Assembly (NCBI GenBank): GCA_045545435.1
Contig: JAZQAV010000136.1
Coordinates: 1 to 14,896 of the forward strand
Direction of reading: 5' to 3'
Source of the DNA: UMGS1502 sp045545435
GTDB lineage: Bacteria > Actinomycetota > Coriobacteriia > Coriobacteriales > Eggerthellaceae
DNA: 14,896 nucleotides
The notes below the pieces were generated by a model. The model saw nothing but the letters and a program-made list of their open reading frames with translations, was not told the DNA's origin and ran no database searches. Each line of letters starts with the position of its first letter. The first letter of the stretch is position 1. Of this stretch, positions 7,954 to 14,896 are shown piece by piece. The position numbers and the translations under genes are program-made.

Positions 7954-10131
7954 TTGTCGCTGTTGTTCGCTGATATAGCCGATTCCTTTACGCGCTTCAT
8001 GCGTTTGCATAAAGCGGAGGTCATGCATGTCCTGAGGGCAATTGCGGGTTTTATCGTGATAGCGGCGCTGCTTGAGGTGTTCGTTTTCAATTTCAACTTC
8101 TTCCGCACGGCCGCTTATCAGGAAGTTTCGCTCAACGACCGGCTCACGTTGCTGCAAAACGCCAACGGGCAATACAAATTCACTGCGGACAACCAGGTAA
8201 TTGAGTTTTCGGACCTTAATACCCATATCGACAATATCTGGCTCAATTTCGACGAAGATCAGCCTGCGCAAGTGGTGCAGGTAAAAATCCAGTTCACTGA
8301 CGAGGCCCATCGTACCTACTTCGATTCAACCGAATGGACGCAGGGCGTGCCTGTAGTGGAAGTGTCCACCACTAACGAGCAGAGCAAGTACTTGAACGTG
8401 AACACCTCGGGAGTTGTTAACAACCTGCGCATCGAGATCGTGAGCGACGACACCAATTACCCGCTGTACCTTTTGGGTGCCTCCCTTAACGCGCCTGAGC
8501 CTTTTTCGTTCAATATCGTTCGCTTTATGTGGGCCTTCGTGATAATGCTGGTGGTGTACGCGTTCCGTCCGAAATCCAGCATCTATCGCATCGGGATTGT
8601 TTCGGCGCCGCGCCTTTCGCGGGGGATAATTGTTTGCGTGGTGTTTTTAGAGGCCGCGCTGATGTCGGCTTATTTGCTGTACGGGTCGAATTTGGTGGGA
8701 ATTGCCACCAAGGATTACAACAACGGTTCGTGGGATGGCCACAGTATCGTAAACGTGTTCGAGGTGGCGGGCGATAATGCGCAGCAATATGCTGAACTGG
8801 CAAAATCACTTTCCCATGGCCAACTGTATCTTGAGGAAGAGCCGCCGGCGTGGCTTTCCGAAATGGACGACCCCTACGACAAAGGCGCACGTGACGAGCT
8901 TCAAAAGCAAACCGGCCAAGATTACCTGTTCGACGTGGCGTATTACAAGGGTCACTACTATGTATACTTTGGCATCGTGCCCGAGATTTTGTTCTACTTG
9001 CCGTTCTATTTGCTAACGGGGCAAAACTTCCCCACGGCAATCGCAATCCTGTTTATGGCGATTCTTTTCGTGATGGGATGCGCTGCTTTGCTCGACAGCT
9101 TTGCACGCTATCACTTCAAACGCGTAAGTATAGGATTGTATCTGCTGTTAGAAATTCCGCTCGTGTTCTGCTGCGGAATGCTGTACTTGCTGAAATTCCC
9201 CACCTTCTACTCGCTGCCCATCATGTGCGCGATGACGTTTTCGGTGTGGGGGTTGTACTTGTGGATGCACGGCCGCTCTTCCAATCGCCCCATAGGATGG
9301 TACCTTTGCGGATCGTTGTGCATGGCCTTGGTTTTGGGGTGCCGCCCGCAACTGATGGCGTTCTCGTTGCTGGCGTTTCCTTTGTTCTGGCGCAAGTTCA
9401 TTATCGAGCGACATATTGCGACCAAGCGCGGTGCATGCGAATTTGCGTGCTTGATAGCGCCTTATGTGATTGTCGCCGCTGGCGTTATGTGGTACAACGC
9501 AGCTCGTTTTGGTTCGCCGTTCGACTTTGGGGCGAACTACAACCTAACGGTCAACGATATGACCAAGCGCGGCATGAACGTTGGCCGAATAGCTCCGGCG
9601 CTGTTCGCCTATTTCTTGCAAACGCCCTCAACCACCGGCGTGTTCCCGTTCTTGCAAGCGGTACCGTTTGAGACCACCTATTTGGGCCAAACCATCAAAG
9701 AGGTTACCTTTGGCGGCATCTTCGCCTGCCTGCCTGTTTTGTGGGTCCTGCCGTTCGCGCGCAGCATTTTGCAATTGCGCGTTAAGCAGCGCTCAACGCA
9801 TACGGTTATGGGCGTTGTGGTGGTGCTGCTGGTGAGCGGGCTTATTGTGGCGGTACTCGATGCCGAAATGGCGGGCATTCTTCAGCGCTATTACGCCGAC
9901 TTCAGCTTCATGTTCTTGGCTGCCGCCGTACTCCTTGTGTTCATTGCGAACGAGAACTTGCCAGCGGGCTCGCAGCTTGCCTATCGGCTTACGCGTTGTT
10001 TGACGGTGCTCGTGGGCATATCGGTGCTTTACAGTTTGCTGGTGTGCTTCATCCCCGAAAGCGGATGGGTGTCCGATGCGTACTCGTGGGCCTATCACGA
10101 CATTGTTGAGATGGTGCAGTTTTGGACGTAG
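7954..10131 (+). CDS. polytopic membrane protein, possible GT-C-type glycosyltransferase
   Basis: The product has about 725 residues and roughly 13 predicted membrane segments. A short basic N-terminus and one hydrophobic helix (about 26-46) are followed by a soluble, beta-rich region of about 135 residues (50-185) that should face outside. The remaining helices form the membrane body. Between helices is a long acidic loop (about 245-335) with SWDGH and EMDDPYD, then YYKGHYYVYFGIVPEILFYL (about 330-350). A WYNAARFGSPFDFG segment lies near 513. This layout and these motifs resemble large actinobacterial and clostridial membrane proteins of the GT-C superfold, which transfer sugars from lipid-linked donors. 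That assignment is inference; no catalytic residue is proven. The TTG at 7954 is chosen because GGAG at 7945-7948 lies five bases upstream. TTG 7939, GTG 7948 and ATG 7999 are alternatives in the same frame. Its end overlaps the vsr frame by 10 bases. Confidence 0.8.
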   Translation: MSLLFADIADSFTRFMRLHKAEVMHVLRAIAGFIVIAALLEVFVFNFNFFRTAAYQEVSLNDRLTLLQNANGQYKFTADNQVIEFSDLNTHIDNIWLNFDEDQPAQVVQVKIQFTDEAHRTYFDSTEWTQGVPVVEVSTTNEQSKYLNVNTSGVVNNLRIEIVSDDTNYPLYLLGASLNAPEPFSFNIVRFMWAFVIMLVVYAFRPKSSIYRIGIVSAPRLSRGIIVCVVFLEAALMSAYLLYGSNLVGIATKDYNNGSWDGHSIVNVFEVAGDNAQQYAELAKSLSHGQLYLEEEPPAWLSEMDDPYDKGARDELQKQTGQDYLFDVAYYKGHYYVYFGIVPEILFYLPFYLLTGQNFPTAIAILFMAILFVMGCAALLDSFARYHFKRVSIGLYLLLEIPLVFCCGMLYLLKFPTFYSLPIMCAMTFSVWGLYLWMHGRSSNRPIGWYLCGSLCMALVLGCRPQLMAFSLLAFPLFWRKFIIERHIATKRGACEFACLIAPYVIVAAGVMWYNAARFGSPFDFGANYNLTVNDMTKRGMNVGRIAPALFAYFLQTPSTTGVFPFLQAVPFETTYLGQTIKEVTFGGIFACLPVLWVLPFARSILQLRVKQRSTHTVMGVVVVLLVSGLIVAVLDAEMAGILQRYYADFSFMFLAAAVLLVFIANENLPAGSQLAYRLTRCLTVLVGISVLYSLLVCFIPESGWVSDAYSWAYHDIVEMVQFWT

Positions 10132-10982
10132 CGCAAGGACAACCCAATGACACGCTGGCTGCGCCCGCAGGGCGCGACGGCGAGGAAACTGCCGCAGAGC
10201 ACACGACGTGCGATTCGGAGGCTCTGGAAACACGAGAGGCGCCAGACGTGTCGGAAGCCTCGGAGGCGCCGGAAGCCCCAGAGGCCTCGGAGGCGCCGGA
10301 AGTTCCAGAAACTGCAAAAGCGCGTCGAGCTCCCGCTGCCTCCAGCGAGGCCGTGCGCCACTCTATGCAGGGCAACAAGCGGGCGAACACCAAACCCGAG
10401 CTTCTGGTTCGCGCGCGATTGCGCGAGGCGGGTCTTACCGGTTATCGGGTGCAGTGGAAGGTGCCGGGCCATCCTGACATTGCGTGGCCTGGCAAAAAAG
10501 TGGCCTTGTTCGTAAACGGGTGTTTTTGGCACCGCTGTCCGCATTGCAGGCCTTCGGCTCCCAAAACGCACGTGGAATATTGGTCGGTGAAGTTTGACCG
10601 CAATGTCGAGCGCGACCGCGAGAACGTAGCGGCTTTGGAAGAGGCTGGTTGGACTGTGCACGTGGTGTGGGAATGCCAGCTTAAAAAGAAGACTATCGAC
10701 AACACCCTTGACCAGCTGTTTCCCATATTATCCGCAGAGCTTGAAAAGCCGCTTAGGACACCCCGTTTGCTCGCCGAGGACGAAGGGGAGCGCGGCGGCA
10801 ACGGTTCCTGTGGAGATGAACCTGGCCATAGCGCTAACAGCGGTGGCGACAGTGGCGTTGGCGACCTTGGCCGCAGCGGCAACGGTTCCTGTGGCGCAGG
10901 CGGCGAAGGCTCTGGTGGCGATGGCGCTAACGGCGAACGCTGCAGCGACGATGGTGGCAACAACGCCGAATGCATCGTCTAA
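10122..10982 (+). CDS. vsr: Vsr-type very-short-patch repair endonuclease with low-complexity tails
   Basis: Vsr nicks DNA 5' of the T in T:G mismatches produced by deamination of 5-methylcytosine. The core (about 76-205) is intact: RANTKPEL, VPGHPD with the catalytic Asp119, NGCFWHRCPHC with Cys134, His137, Cys139 and Cys142, NVERDRE, and VVWEC with Cys185. These match the E. coli active-site Asp and zinc ligands. The family is usually about 130-150 residues; this frame has 286. The extra parts are an acidic N-terminal region with a 9-residue SEAPEAPEA-type repeat (about 43-62) and a Gly/Ser/Asp-rich tail (225-286) containing four cysteines. The start is uncertain. TTG 10122 overlaps the membrane gene by 10 bases. 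GTG 10248 has GAGAGG at 10233-10238 and would give 244 residues. ATG 10365 would cut into the conserved start. No cytosine methyltransferase is adjacent in this window. Confidence 0.88.
   Translation: MDVAQGQPNDTLAAPAGRDGEETAAEHTTCDSEALETREAPDVSEASEAPEAPEASEAPEVPETAKARRAPAASSEAVRHSMQGNKRANTKPELLVRARLREAGLTGYRVQWKVPGHPDIAWPGKKVALFVNGCFWHRCPHCRPSAPKTHVEYWSVKFDRNVERDRENVAALEEAGWTVHVVWECQLKKKTIDNTLDQLFPILSAELEKPLRTPRLLAEDEGERGGNGSCGDEPGHSANSGGDSGVGDLGRSGNGSCGAGGEGSGGDGANGERCSDDGGNNAECIV
10257..10302 (+). repeat. 27-base tandem repeat within vsr
   Basis: A 19-base unit beginning GCCTCGGAGG occurs exactly at 10257-10275 and 10284-10302, a period of 27 bases. It keeps frame and encodes the Ser-Glu-Ala-Pro repeat in the N-terminal extension of Vsr. 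Copy-number change by slippage would alter the length by 9 residues without breaking the frame. Confidence 0.85.
10795..10894 (+). repeat. in-frame direct repeat within the vsr 3' end
   Basis: A 19-base unit beginning GCGGCAACGG is present at 10795-10813 and again at 10876-10894, 81 bases apart. It encodes GNGSCG both times in the Gly/Ser-rich tail of Vsr. It suggests that the tail grew by internal duplication. Confidence 0.8.
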
Positions 10983-11084
10983 AGATAGTTTTTCCTAACA
11001 CAGTCCTGCCGGCAAGATTTCATCAACCAAGCCCCGATAGCAACCAACCGGGGTCTTCACGTGCTGCACACATCACGCCCCGTT

Positions 11085-11102
11085 TGCCGAAGCACTTCGG
11101 CA
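11085..11102. promoter_or_regulatory. palindrome upstream of the nifJ promoter, possible operator
   Basis: TGCCGAAG (11085-11092) and CTTCGGCA (11095-11102) are perfect inverted repeats separated by CA. The centre lies about 70 bases before the start predicted from the -10 at 11152-11157, a distance typical for activator sites. It does not resemble the FNR or Rex consensus. No T run follows, so a terminator role is less likely. Regulator binding is inference. Confidence 0.4.
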
Positions 11103-11148
11103 CCACGCAAACTAGAAGACGTTCTTGCCAATAGTGGCGAAGTGGTGC

Positions 11149-11157
11149 TGCTATCAT
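11149..11157 (+). promoter_or_regulatory. candidate extended -10 promoter of nifJ
   Basis: TGCTATCAT carries the TGn extension and a TATCAT hexamer. The predicted start is about 11164, giving a leader of about 160 bases. TTGCCA at 11125-11130 looks like a -35 but is 21 bases away, too far for a standard promoter. Confidence 0.4.
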
Positions 11158-11243
11158 GCTTTTTACGGCGGATTGCGCTGGTGTCTTGCAACTGTTTTGC
11201 GCTCGGCATTTTTGTTGGGCTGCAGAGGCTGTTTTGGCAGGTG

Positions 11244-11305
11244 CGGAGAGGACTCCGTCGAAATTGTTTCGCTCAAGATTGCGAATGCCCGCATAGGCGG
11301 CATTC
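11244..11305 (+). other. two leader hairpins before nifJ
   Basis: CGGAG (11244-11248) pairs with CTCCG (11253-11257) around AGGA. GAATGCC (11283-11289) pairs perfectly with GGCATTC (11299-11305) around a 9-base loop. The second stem ends six bases before the Shine-Dalgarno AAGGAG (11312-11317). They could affect translation or mRNA stability; this is inferred from complementarity only. Confidence 0.4.
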
Positions 11306-11311
11306 CCCTCG

Positions 11312-11317
11312 AAGGAG
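11312..11317 (+). promoter_or_regulatory. ribosome binding site that sets the nifJ start
   Basis: AAGGAG lies five bases before ATG 11323. The reading frame stays open upstream to a TTG at 11125, but this site and family alignment place the true start at 11323. Confidence 0.9.
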
Positions 11318-11322
11318 AGAAA

Positions 11323-14300
11323 ATGACGAGAAAATTCAAGTCAATGGACGGCAACAACGCCGCCGCATACGTTTCGTATGCGTTTACCGAGGTTGCGGGA
11401 ATCTATCCCATTACCCCGTCCAGCCCGATGGCCGACTATGTCGATCAATGGTCGGCGCAGGGCGTGAAGAACATCTTCGGCACCACCGTTAAGGTTGCCG
11501 AGCTGGAGTCTGAGGCTGGTGCCGCAGGTGCGGTTCACGGCTCTCTTACTGCCGGCGCTCTCACGTCCACCTACACGGCTTCGCAAGGTCTTTTGCTCAT
11601 GATCCCCAACATGTACAAGATCGCCGCGGAGCAGCTGCCCAGCGTTTTCCACGTAAGCGCCCGTACGGTTGCCACGCATGCGCTTAACATTTTCGGCGAC
11701 CACTCCGACGTAATGGCATGCCGCCAAACCGGCTTCGCCATGCTTGCCGAAGGCAACGTGCAAGAGGTTATGGACTTGTCCGCTGTCGCTCATTTGGCCG
11801 CCATCAAGGGCCGCGTTCCCTTCATTAACTTCTTCGACGGATTCCGCACCTCTCACGAGATCCAGAAGGTTGCCGTTTGGGATTACGACGATTTGGCAGA
11901 TATGTGCGACTTTGAGGCTGTTAAGGCCTTCCGTGAGCACGCGCTGAATCCCGAGAACCCGCATGCGCGCGGTTCGCATGAAAACGGCGACATCTTCTTC
12001 CAGCATCGTGAGGGATGCAACAGCCATTACTACGCGCTCCCCGCAATTGTTGAGGAGTACATGCATCAGGTCAACGAGAAGCTGGGCACTAACTACGAGC
12101 TGTTCAACTACTACGGCGCACCCGATGCCGATCGCGTTATCGTGTGCATGGGCTCGTTCTGCGACGTAATTGAAGAGGTTATCGACTACCTGAATGCTCA
12201 TGGCGAAAAGGTTGGTCTGGTGAAGGTTCGCCTGTACCGTCCGTTCGTCACCGAGAAGTTTGCCGCTGCACTGCCCAAGACGGTCAAAAAGATTGCCGTC
12301 ATGGACCGCACCAAAGAGCCGGGCAGCGTTGGCGAGCCGTTGTACCAGGACGTGGTTACCGCTCTTGCCGAGCTTGGCATGCTGGGCGACATCACGGTTG
12401 TGGGCGGCCGTTACGGCTTGGGTTCCAAGGACACGCCTCCTGCGTCCGCGTTCGCTATTTACGAAGAGCTCAAGAAAGATGCTCCTCGCCGCGAGTTTAC
12501 GGTTGGCATCGTTGACGACGTCACCAACATGTCGCTTCCCGAGGATGCCAACGTTCCTGCCACGGCAGCTCCTGGCACCATCGAGTGCAAGTTCTGGGGC
12601 TTGGGCGGCGACGGTACGGTTGGCGCCAACAAGAACTCTATCAAGATCATTGGCGACCACACCGACAAATACGTACAGGCATACTTCCACTACGACTCCA
12701 AGAAGACGGGCGGCGTAACCGTAAGCCATCTGCGCTTCGGCGATTCGCCCATCCGCAGCCCTTACTACATCAACAAGGCCGACTTCGTTGCGTGCCACAA
12801 TCCCTCTTACATCACTAAGGGATTCCCCATTGTGCGCGACGTCAAGCCGGGCGGTACGTTCCTGATCAACTGCCAGTGGGATTTGGCCGAGCTTGAGCAT
12901 CATCTTGATGCTGCCTCCAAGCGCTACATTGCCGCGAACAACATCAACCTGTACACGCTCAACGCCATCGATTTGGCGATTGAGGTTGGTATGGGCAAGC
13001 GCACGAACACTATTCTGCAATCGGCGTTCTTCTCGCTCGCTCAGGTTCTTCCCGCCGAAGAGGCCATTCAGTACATGAAGGATGCGGCCACGAAGTCGTA
13101 TCTGAAGAAGGGCCAGGATGTTGTTGACGCCAACCATCGTGCAATCGATGCTGGCGCGACGGCTTACCAAAAGATTGAAATCCCCGAGAGCTGGGCAACT
13201 GCGGTTGACGCTGGCGAGCCTGCTCCTTTGGAGGGCCCGGCCGCTTTGGTGCAGCAGGTGCGCAAGATCATGGAGCCCATCAACCTCATGGATGGCGACA
13301 GCCTGCCGGTTTCGGTGTTCATGCCCCATGTGGATGGCCAGTGGGAGCTGGGTGCTTCTGCTTACGAGAAGCGCGGCACCGCGGTCAGCGTTCCCAAGTG
13401 GGATGCTTCCAAGTGCATCCAGTGCAACAGCTGCTCGTTTGTGTGCCCGCATGCAACCATTCGTCCTTACGCGCTTACCGAGGCAGAGGCTGCGGCCGCT
13501 CCCGCGCAAACGGCCTTCATCGACGCCAAGGGCAAGGCAGCTGGCCTGAAGTACACGTTGGCCATTTCGCCGCTTGACTGCATGGGCTGCACGGTGTGCA
13601 TTGGCCAGTGCCCGGTTGGCGCACTTACCATGGTTCCTGCCGAAAGCGAGCTTTCGCAGCAAGAGGTATTCGATTACTGCGTTGCCAATGTTGCCGCCAA
13701 GCCCGAAATCGAAGGTGTTACCGTCAAAGACAGCCAGTTCAAGAAGCCGCTGCTTGAGTTCTCCGGTTCTTGCGCAGGCTGCGCGGAAACCTCTTACGCG
13801 CGCTTGGTTACCCAGCTGTTCGGCGACCGCATGTTTGTTTCCAACGCAACGGGCTGCTCGTCCATCTGGGGCAACCCCGCTGCAACTGCTCCGTACACCA
13901 CCACGGCCGAGGGCAAGGGTGTTGCGTGGAACAACTCCTTGTTCGAGGACAACGCCGAGCATGGCTACGGCATGTTCTTGGGTCACGAGGCGCTGCGCAC
14001 CAAGGTGTACACCGACACGCAGGCGCTGCTTGCAAGCGACGCTGCTACCGACCAGCTGAAAGCTGCGGCTGAGGCTTGGATTGAGGCTCGCAACGATGCC
14101 GAAGCATCCAAGACCACTTCTGAGGCTTACCTTGCCGAACTCGAGAAGATTGCGGACAACCCGCTGGCAGCCGGCATCATCGAGAACAAGCAGTACCTCA
14201 CCAAGAAGAGCTTCTGGATCTTCGGTGGCGACGGCTGGGCTTACGACATTGGTTACGGCGGACTCGACCATGTGCTTGCTTCCGGCCAGGATGTGAACGT

Positions 14301-14838
14301 GTTCGTGTTCGACACCGAGGTTTACTCCAACACCGGTGGTCAGGCGTCTAAGGCTTCCAACATTGGCCAGGTTGCTCAGTTTGCGGCCGCTGGCAAGGAG
14401 ATCAAGAAGAAGAGCCTTGCCGAGCTTGCCATGAGCTACGGATATGTATACGTCGCGCAAATCGCCATGGGCGCTAAGCCGGCGCAAACCATCAAGGCCA
14501 TCACCGAGGCCGAGGCGTACCCCGGACCGTCGCTGATCATCGGCTACAGCCCCTGCGAGATGCACTCCATCAAGGGCGGCATGAAGAACTGCCAGGAGGA
14601 AATGAAGCGTGCAGTGGATTGCGGTTACTGGAACCTGTTCCGCTTCAACCCCGATGCAGAGCCTGGCAAGAAGTTCACGCTTGACTCGAAGGAGCCCGCT
14701 GGCGGTTACCAGGAGTTCCTGATGAACGAGGCTCGCTACAGCCGTCTGACCCGCGAGTTCCCCGAGCGTGCTGCCGAGTTGTTCGAGCGCAACGAGAAAG
14801 CAGCTATGGAGCGTTACGCTCACCTGCTGAAGCTGTAG
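11323..14838 (+). CDS. nifJ: pyruvate:ferredoxin (flavodoxin) oxidoreductase
   Basis: This cytosolic iron-sulfur enzyme converts pyruvate and CoA to acetyl-CoA and CO2 and passes two electrons to ferredoxin or flavodoxin. It is the main pyruvate-oxidising route in anaerobes. The 1171-residue chain is the one-subunit form. Thr31 (in YPITPSSP), Glu64 and Arg114 fall at the same numbers as active-site residues of the Desulfovibrio africanus enzyme, which supports the chosen start. The ferredoxin domain has cluster motifs CIQCNSCSFVCP (Cys698, 701, 704, 708) and CMGCTVCIGQCP (Cys753, 756, 759, 763). The proximal cluster is bound by Cys817, Cys820, Cys845 and Cys1078. Thiamine diphosphate binding is shown by GGDGWAYDIGYGG (Asp970) and DTEVYSNTGG (997-1006). 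Codon use is very biased, as in highly expressed genes. It has a structured upstream region and appears to be transcribed alone. Confidence 0.98.
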   Translation: MTRKFKSMDGNNAAAYVSYAFTEVAGIYPITPSSPMADYVDQWSAQGVKNIFGTTVKVAELESEAGAAGAVHGSLTAGALTSTYTASQGLLLMIPNMYKIAAEQLPSVFHVSARTVATHALNIFGDHSDVMACRQTGFAMLAEGNVQEVMDLSAVAHLAAIKGRVPFINFFDGFRTSHEIQKVAVWDYDDLADMCDFEAVKAFREHALNPENPHARGSHENGDIFFQHREGCNSHYYALPAIVEEYMHQVNEKLGTNYELFNYYGAPDADRVIVCMGSFCDVIEEVIDYLNAHGEKVGLVKVRLYRPFVTEKFAAALPKTVKKIAVMDRTKEPGSVGEPLYQDVVTALAELGMLGDITVVGGRYGLGSKDTPPASAFAIYEELKKDAPRREFTVGIVDDVTNMSLPEDANVPATAAPGTIECKFWGLGGDGTVGANKNSIKIIGDHTDKYVQAYFHYDSKKTGGVTVSHLRFGDSPIRSPYYINKADFVACHNPSYITKGFPIVRDVKPGGTFLINCQWDLAELEHHLDAASKRYIAANNINLYTLNAIDLAIEVGMGKRTNTILQSAFFSLAQVLPAEEAIQYMKDAATKSYLKKGQDVVDANHRAIDAGATAYQKIEIPESWATAVDAGEPAPLEGPAALVQQVRKIMEPINLMDGDSLPVSVFMPHVDGQWELGASAYEKRGTAVSVPKWDASKCIQCNSCSFVCPHATIRPYALTEAEAAAAPAQTAFIDAKGKAAGLKYTLAISPLDCMGCTVCIGQCPVGALTMVPAESELSQQEVFDYCVANVAAKPEIEGVTVKDSQFKKPLLEFSGSCAGCAETSYARLVTQLFGDRMFVSNATGCSSIWGNPAATAPYTTTAEGKGVAWNNSLFEDNAEHGYGMFLGHEALRTKVYTDTQALLASDAATDQLKAAAEAWIEARNDAEASKTTSEAYLAELEKIADNPLAAGIIENKQYLTKKSFWIFGGDGWAYDIGYGGLDHVLASGQDVNVFVFDTEVYSNTGGQASKASNIGQVAQFAAAGKEIKKKSLAELAMSYGYVYVAQIAMGAKPAQTIKAITEAEAYPGPSLIIGYSPCEMHSIKGGMKNCQEEMKRAVDCGYWNLFRFNPDAEPGKKFTLDSKEPAGGYQEFLMNEARYSRLTREFPERAAELFERNEKAAMERYAHLLKL

Positions 14839-14856
14839 GATATGTATTCCGAGGCT

Positions 14857-14890
14857 TAATGCGAGTAGCGTGTGACGTGTGCTAATGCGA
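14857..14890 (+). repeat. short direct repeat after nifJ
   Basis: TAATGCGA occurs at 14857-14864 and again at 14883-14890, 26 bases apart. The window ends six bases later, so it is not possible to see whether more copies follow. No terminator hairpin for nifJ is visible within the 58 bases after its stop. Confidence 0.4.
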
Positions 14891-14896
14891 ATAAAC

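Larger units (their letters stand above)
10983..11322 (+). other. 340-base intergenic region upstream of nifJ
   Basis: No protein gene is supported here. In order it holds a weak hairpin, CCCCG (11032-11036) with CGGGG (11049-11053), not followed by a T run, that may mark the vsr 3' end. Next come an 18-base palindrome (11085-11102), a TTGCCA/TGGCGA imperfect dyad (11125-11140) and an extended -10 promoter (11149-11157). A leader of about 160 bases with two hairpins runs to the nifJ start. No known riboswitch consensus was recognised. Confidence 0.6.

Noticed and set aside
10147..10515. ATG frame with AAGGA upstream, inside the vsr 5' region
   Set aside because: It gives an Arg/Pro-rich product typical of a shifted GC-rich frame, while the vsr frame carries all conserved motifs over the same bases.
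10708..10998. Alanine/valine-rich frame overlapping the 3' end of vsr
   Set aside because: It looks hydrophobic, but the bias follows from a shifted reading of Gly/Asn/Ser codon repeats. No ribosome binding site was seen and it overlaps the Vsr core.
11157..11294. 45-codon frame in the nifJ leader
   Set aside because: Its ATG overlaps the likely -10 element and would lie upstream of the transcript start. No ribosome binding site or recognisable motif.
11125..11322. Upstream extension of nifJ to a TTG
   Set aside because: ATG 11323 has an AAGGAG five bases upstream, and active-site residues then match the family numbering. The added 66 residues resemble no known domain.
11341..14823. Antisense reading frame of 1160 codons opposite nifJ
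   Set aside because: It is in codon register with nifJ and is explained by the lack of TTA, CTA and TCA codons. Its composition is that of a complementary shadow, and nifJ itself is certain.

Overview
The window is a stretch of ordinary bacterial chromosome with every supported gene on the + strand. Base composition (GC-rich, strong C/G bias at third positions), a zinc-type adenylate kinase LID, and a one-chain pyruvate:ferredoxin oxidoreductase point to an anaerobic, high-GC Gram-positive. My best guess is the Coriobacteriia/Eggerthellaceae group of Actinomycetota. That placement is inference; no rRNA or ribosomal protein gene is present to confirm it.

Layout. (1) 78-3875: mfd, the transcription-repair coupling factor. 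(2) 3876-4259: an intergenic segment with overlapping inverted repeats, a tRNA-Gly(GCC) gene and a strong intrinsic terminator. (3) 4260-6935: a translation-related cluster of a duplicated-ATPase ABC-F protein, a possible 35-codon Cys-rich micro-ORF coupled to its stop codon, and the tRNA wobble methyltransferase TrmL. (4) 7141-7767: adenylate kinase, with its own promoter and a strong terminator. (5) 7954-10131: a large polytopic membrane protein, possibly a GT-C-type glycosyltransferase. (6) 10122-10982: a Vsr-type mismatch endonuclease overlapping the end of the membrane gene and carrying unusual low-complexity tails. (7) 10983-11322: a 340-base intergenic region with a palindrome, a likely promoter and leader hairpins. 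(8) 11323-14838: nifJ, followed by 58 bases with no recognisable gene.

Functionally the genes cover DNA repair (mfd, vsr), translation (tRNA-Gly, ABC-F, trmL), nucleotide balance (adk), envelope biology (the membrane protein) and central anaerobic carbon and electron metabolism (nifJ). Apart from the ABC-F/micro-ORF/trmL chain and the membrane-protein/vsr overlap, the genes look like separate transcription units, each with its own candidate promoter or terminator.

I did not find a clearly novel multi-gene system. The most interesting points are the Cys-rich micro-ORF between the ABC-F gene and trmL, the Vsr with repetitive acidic and Gly/Ser/Cys tails and no cytosine methylase beside it, the mutually exclusive hairpins between mfd and the tRNA, and the structured upstream region of nifJ. 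There are no mobile elements, CRISPR arrays or phage genes.
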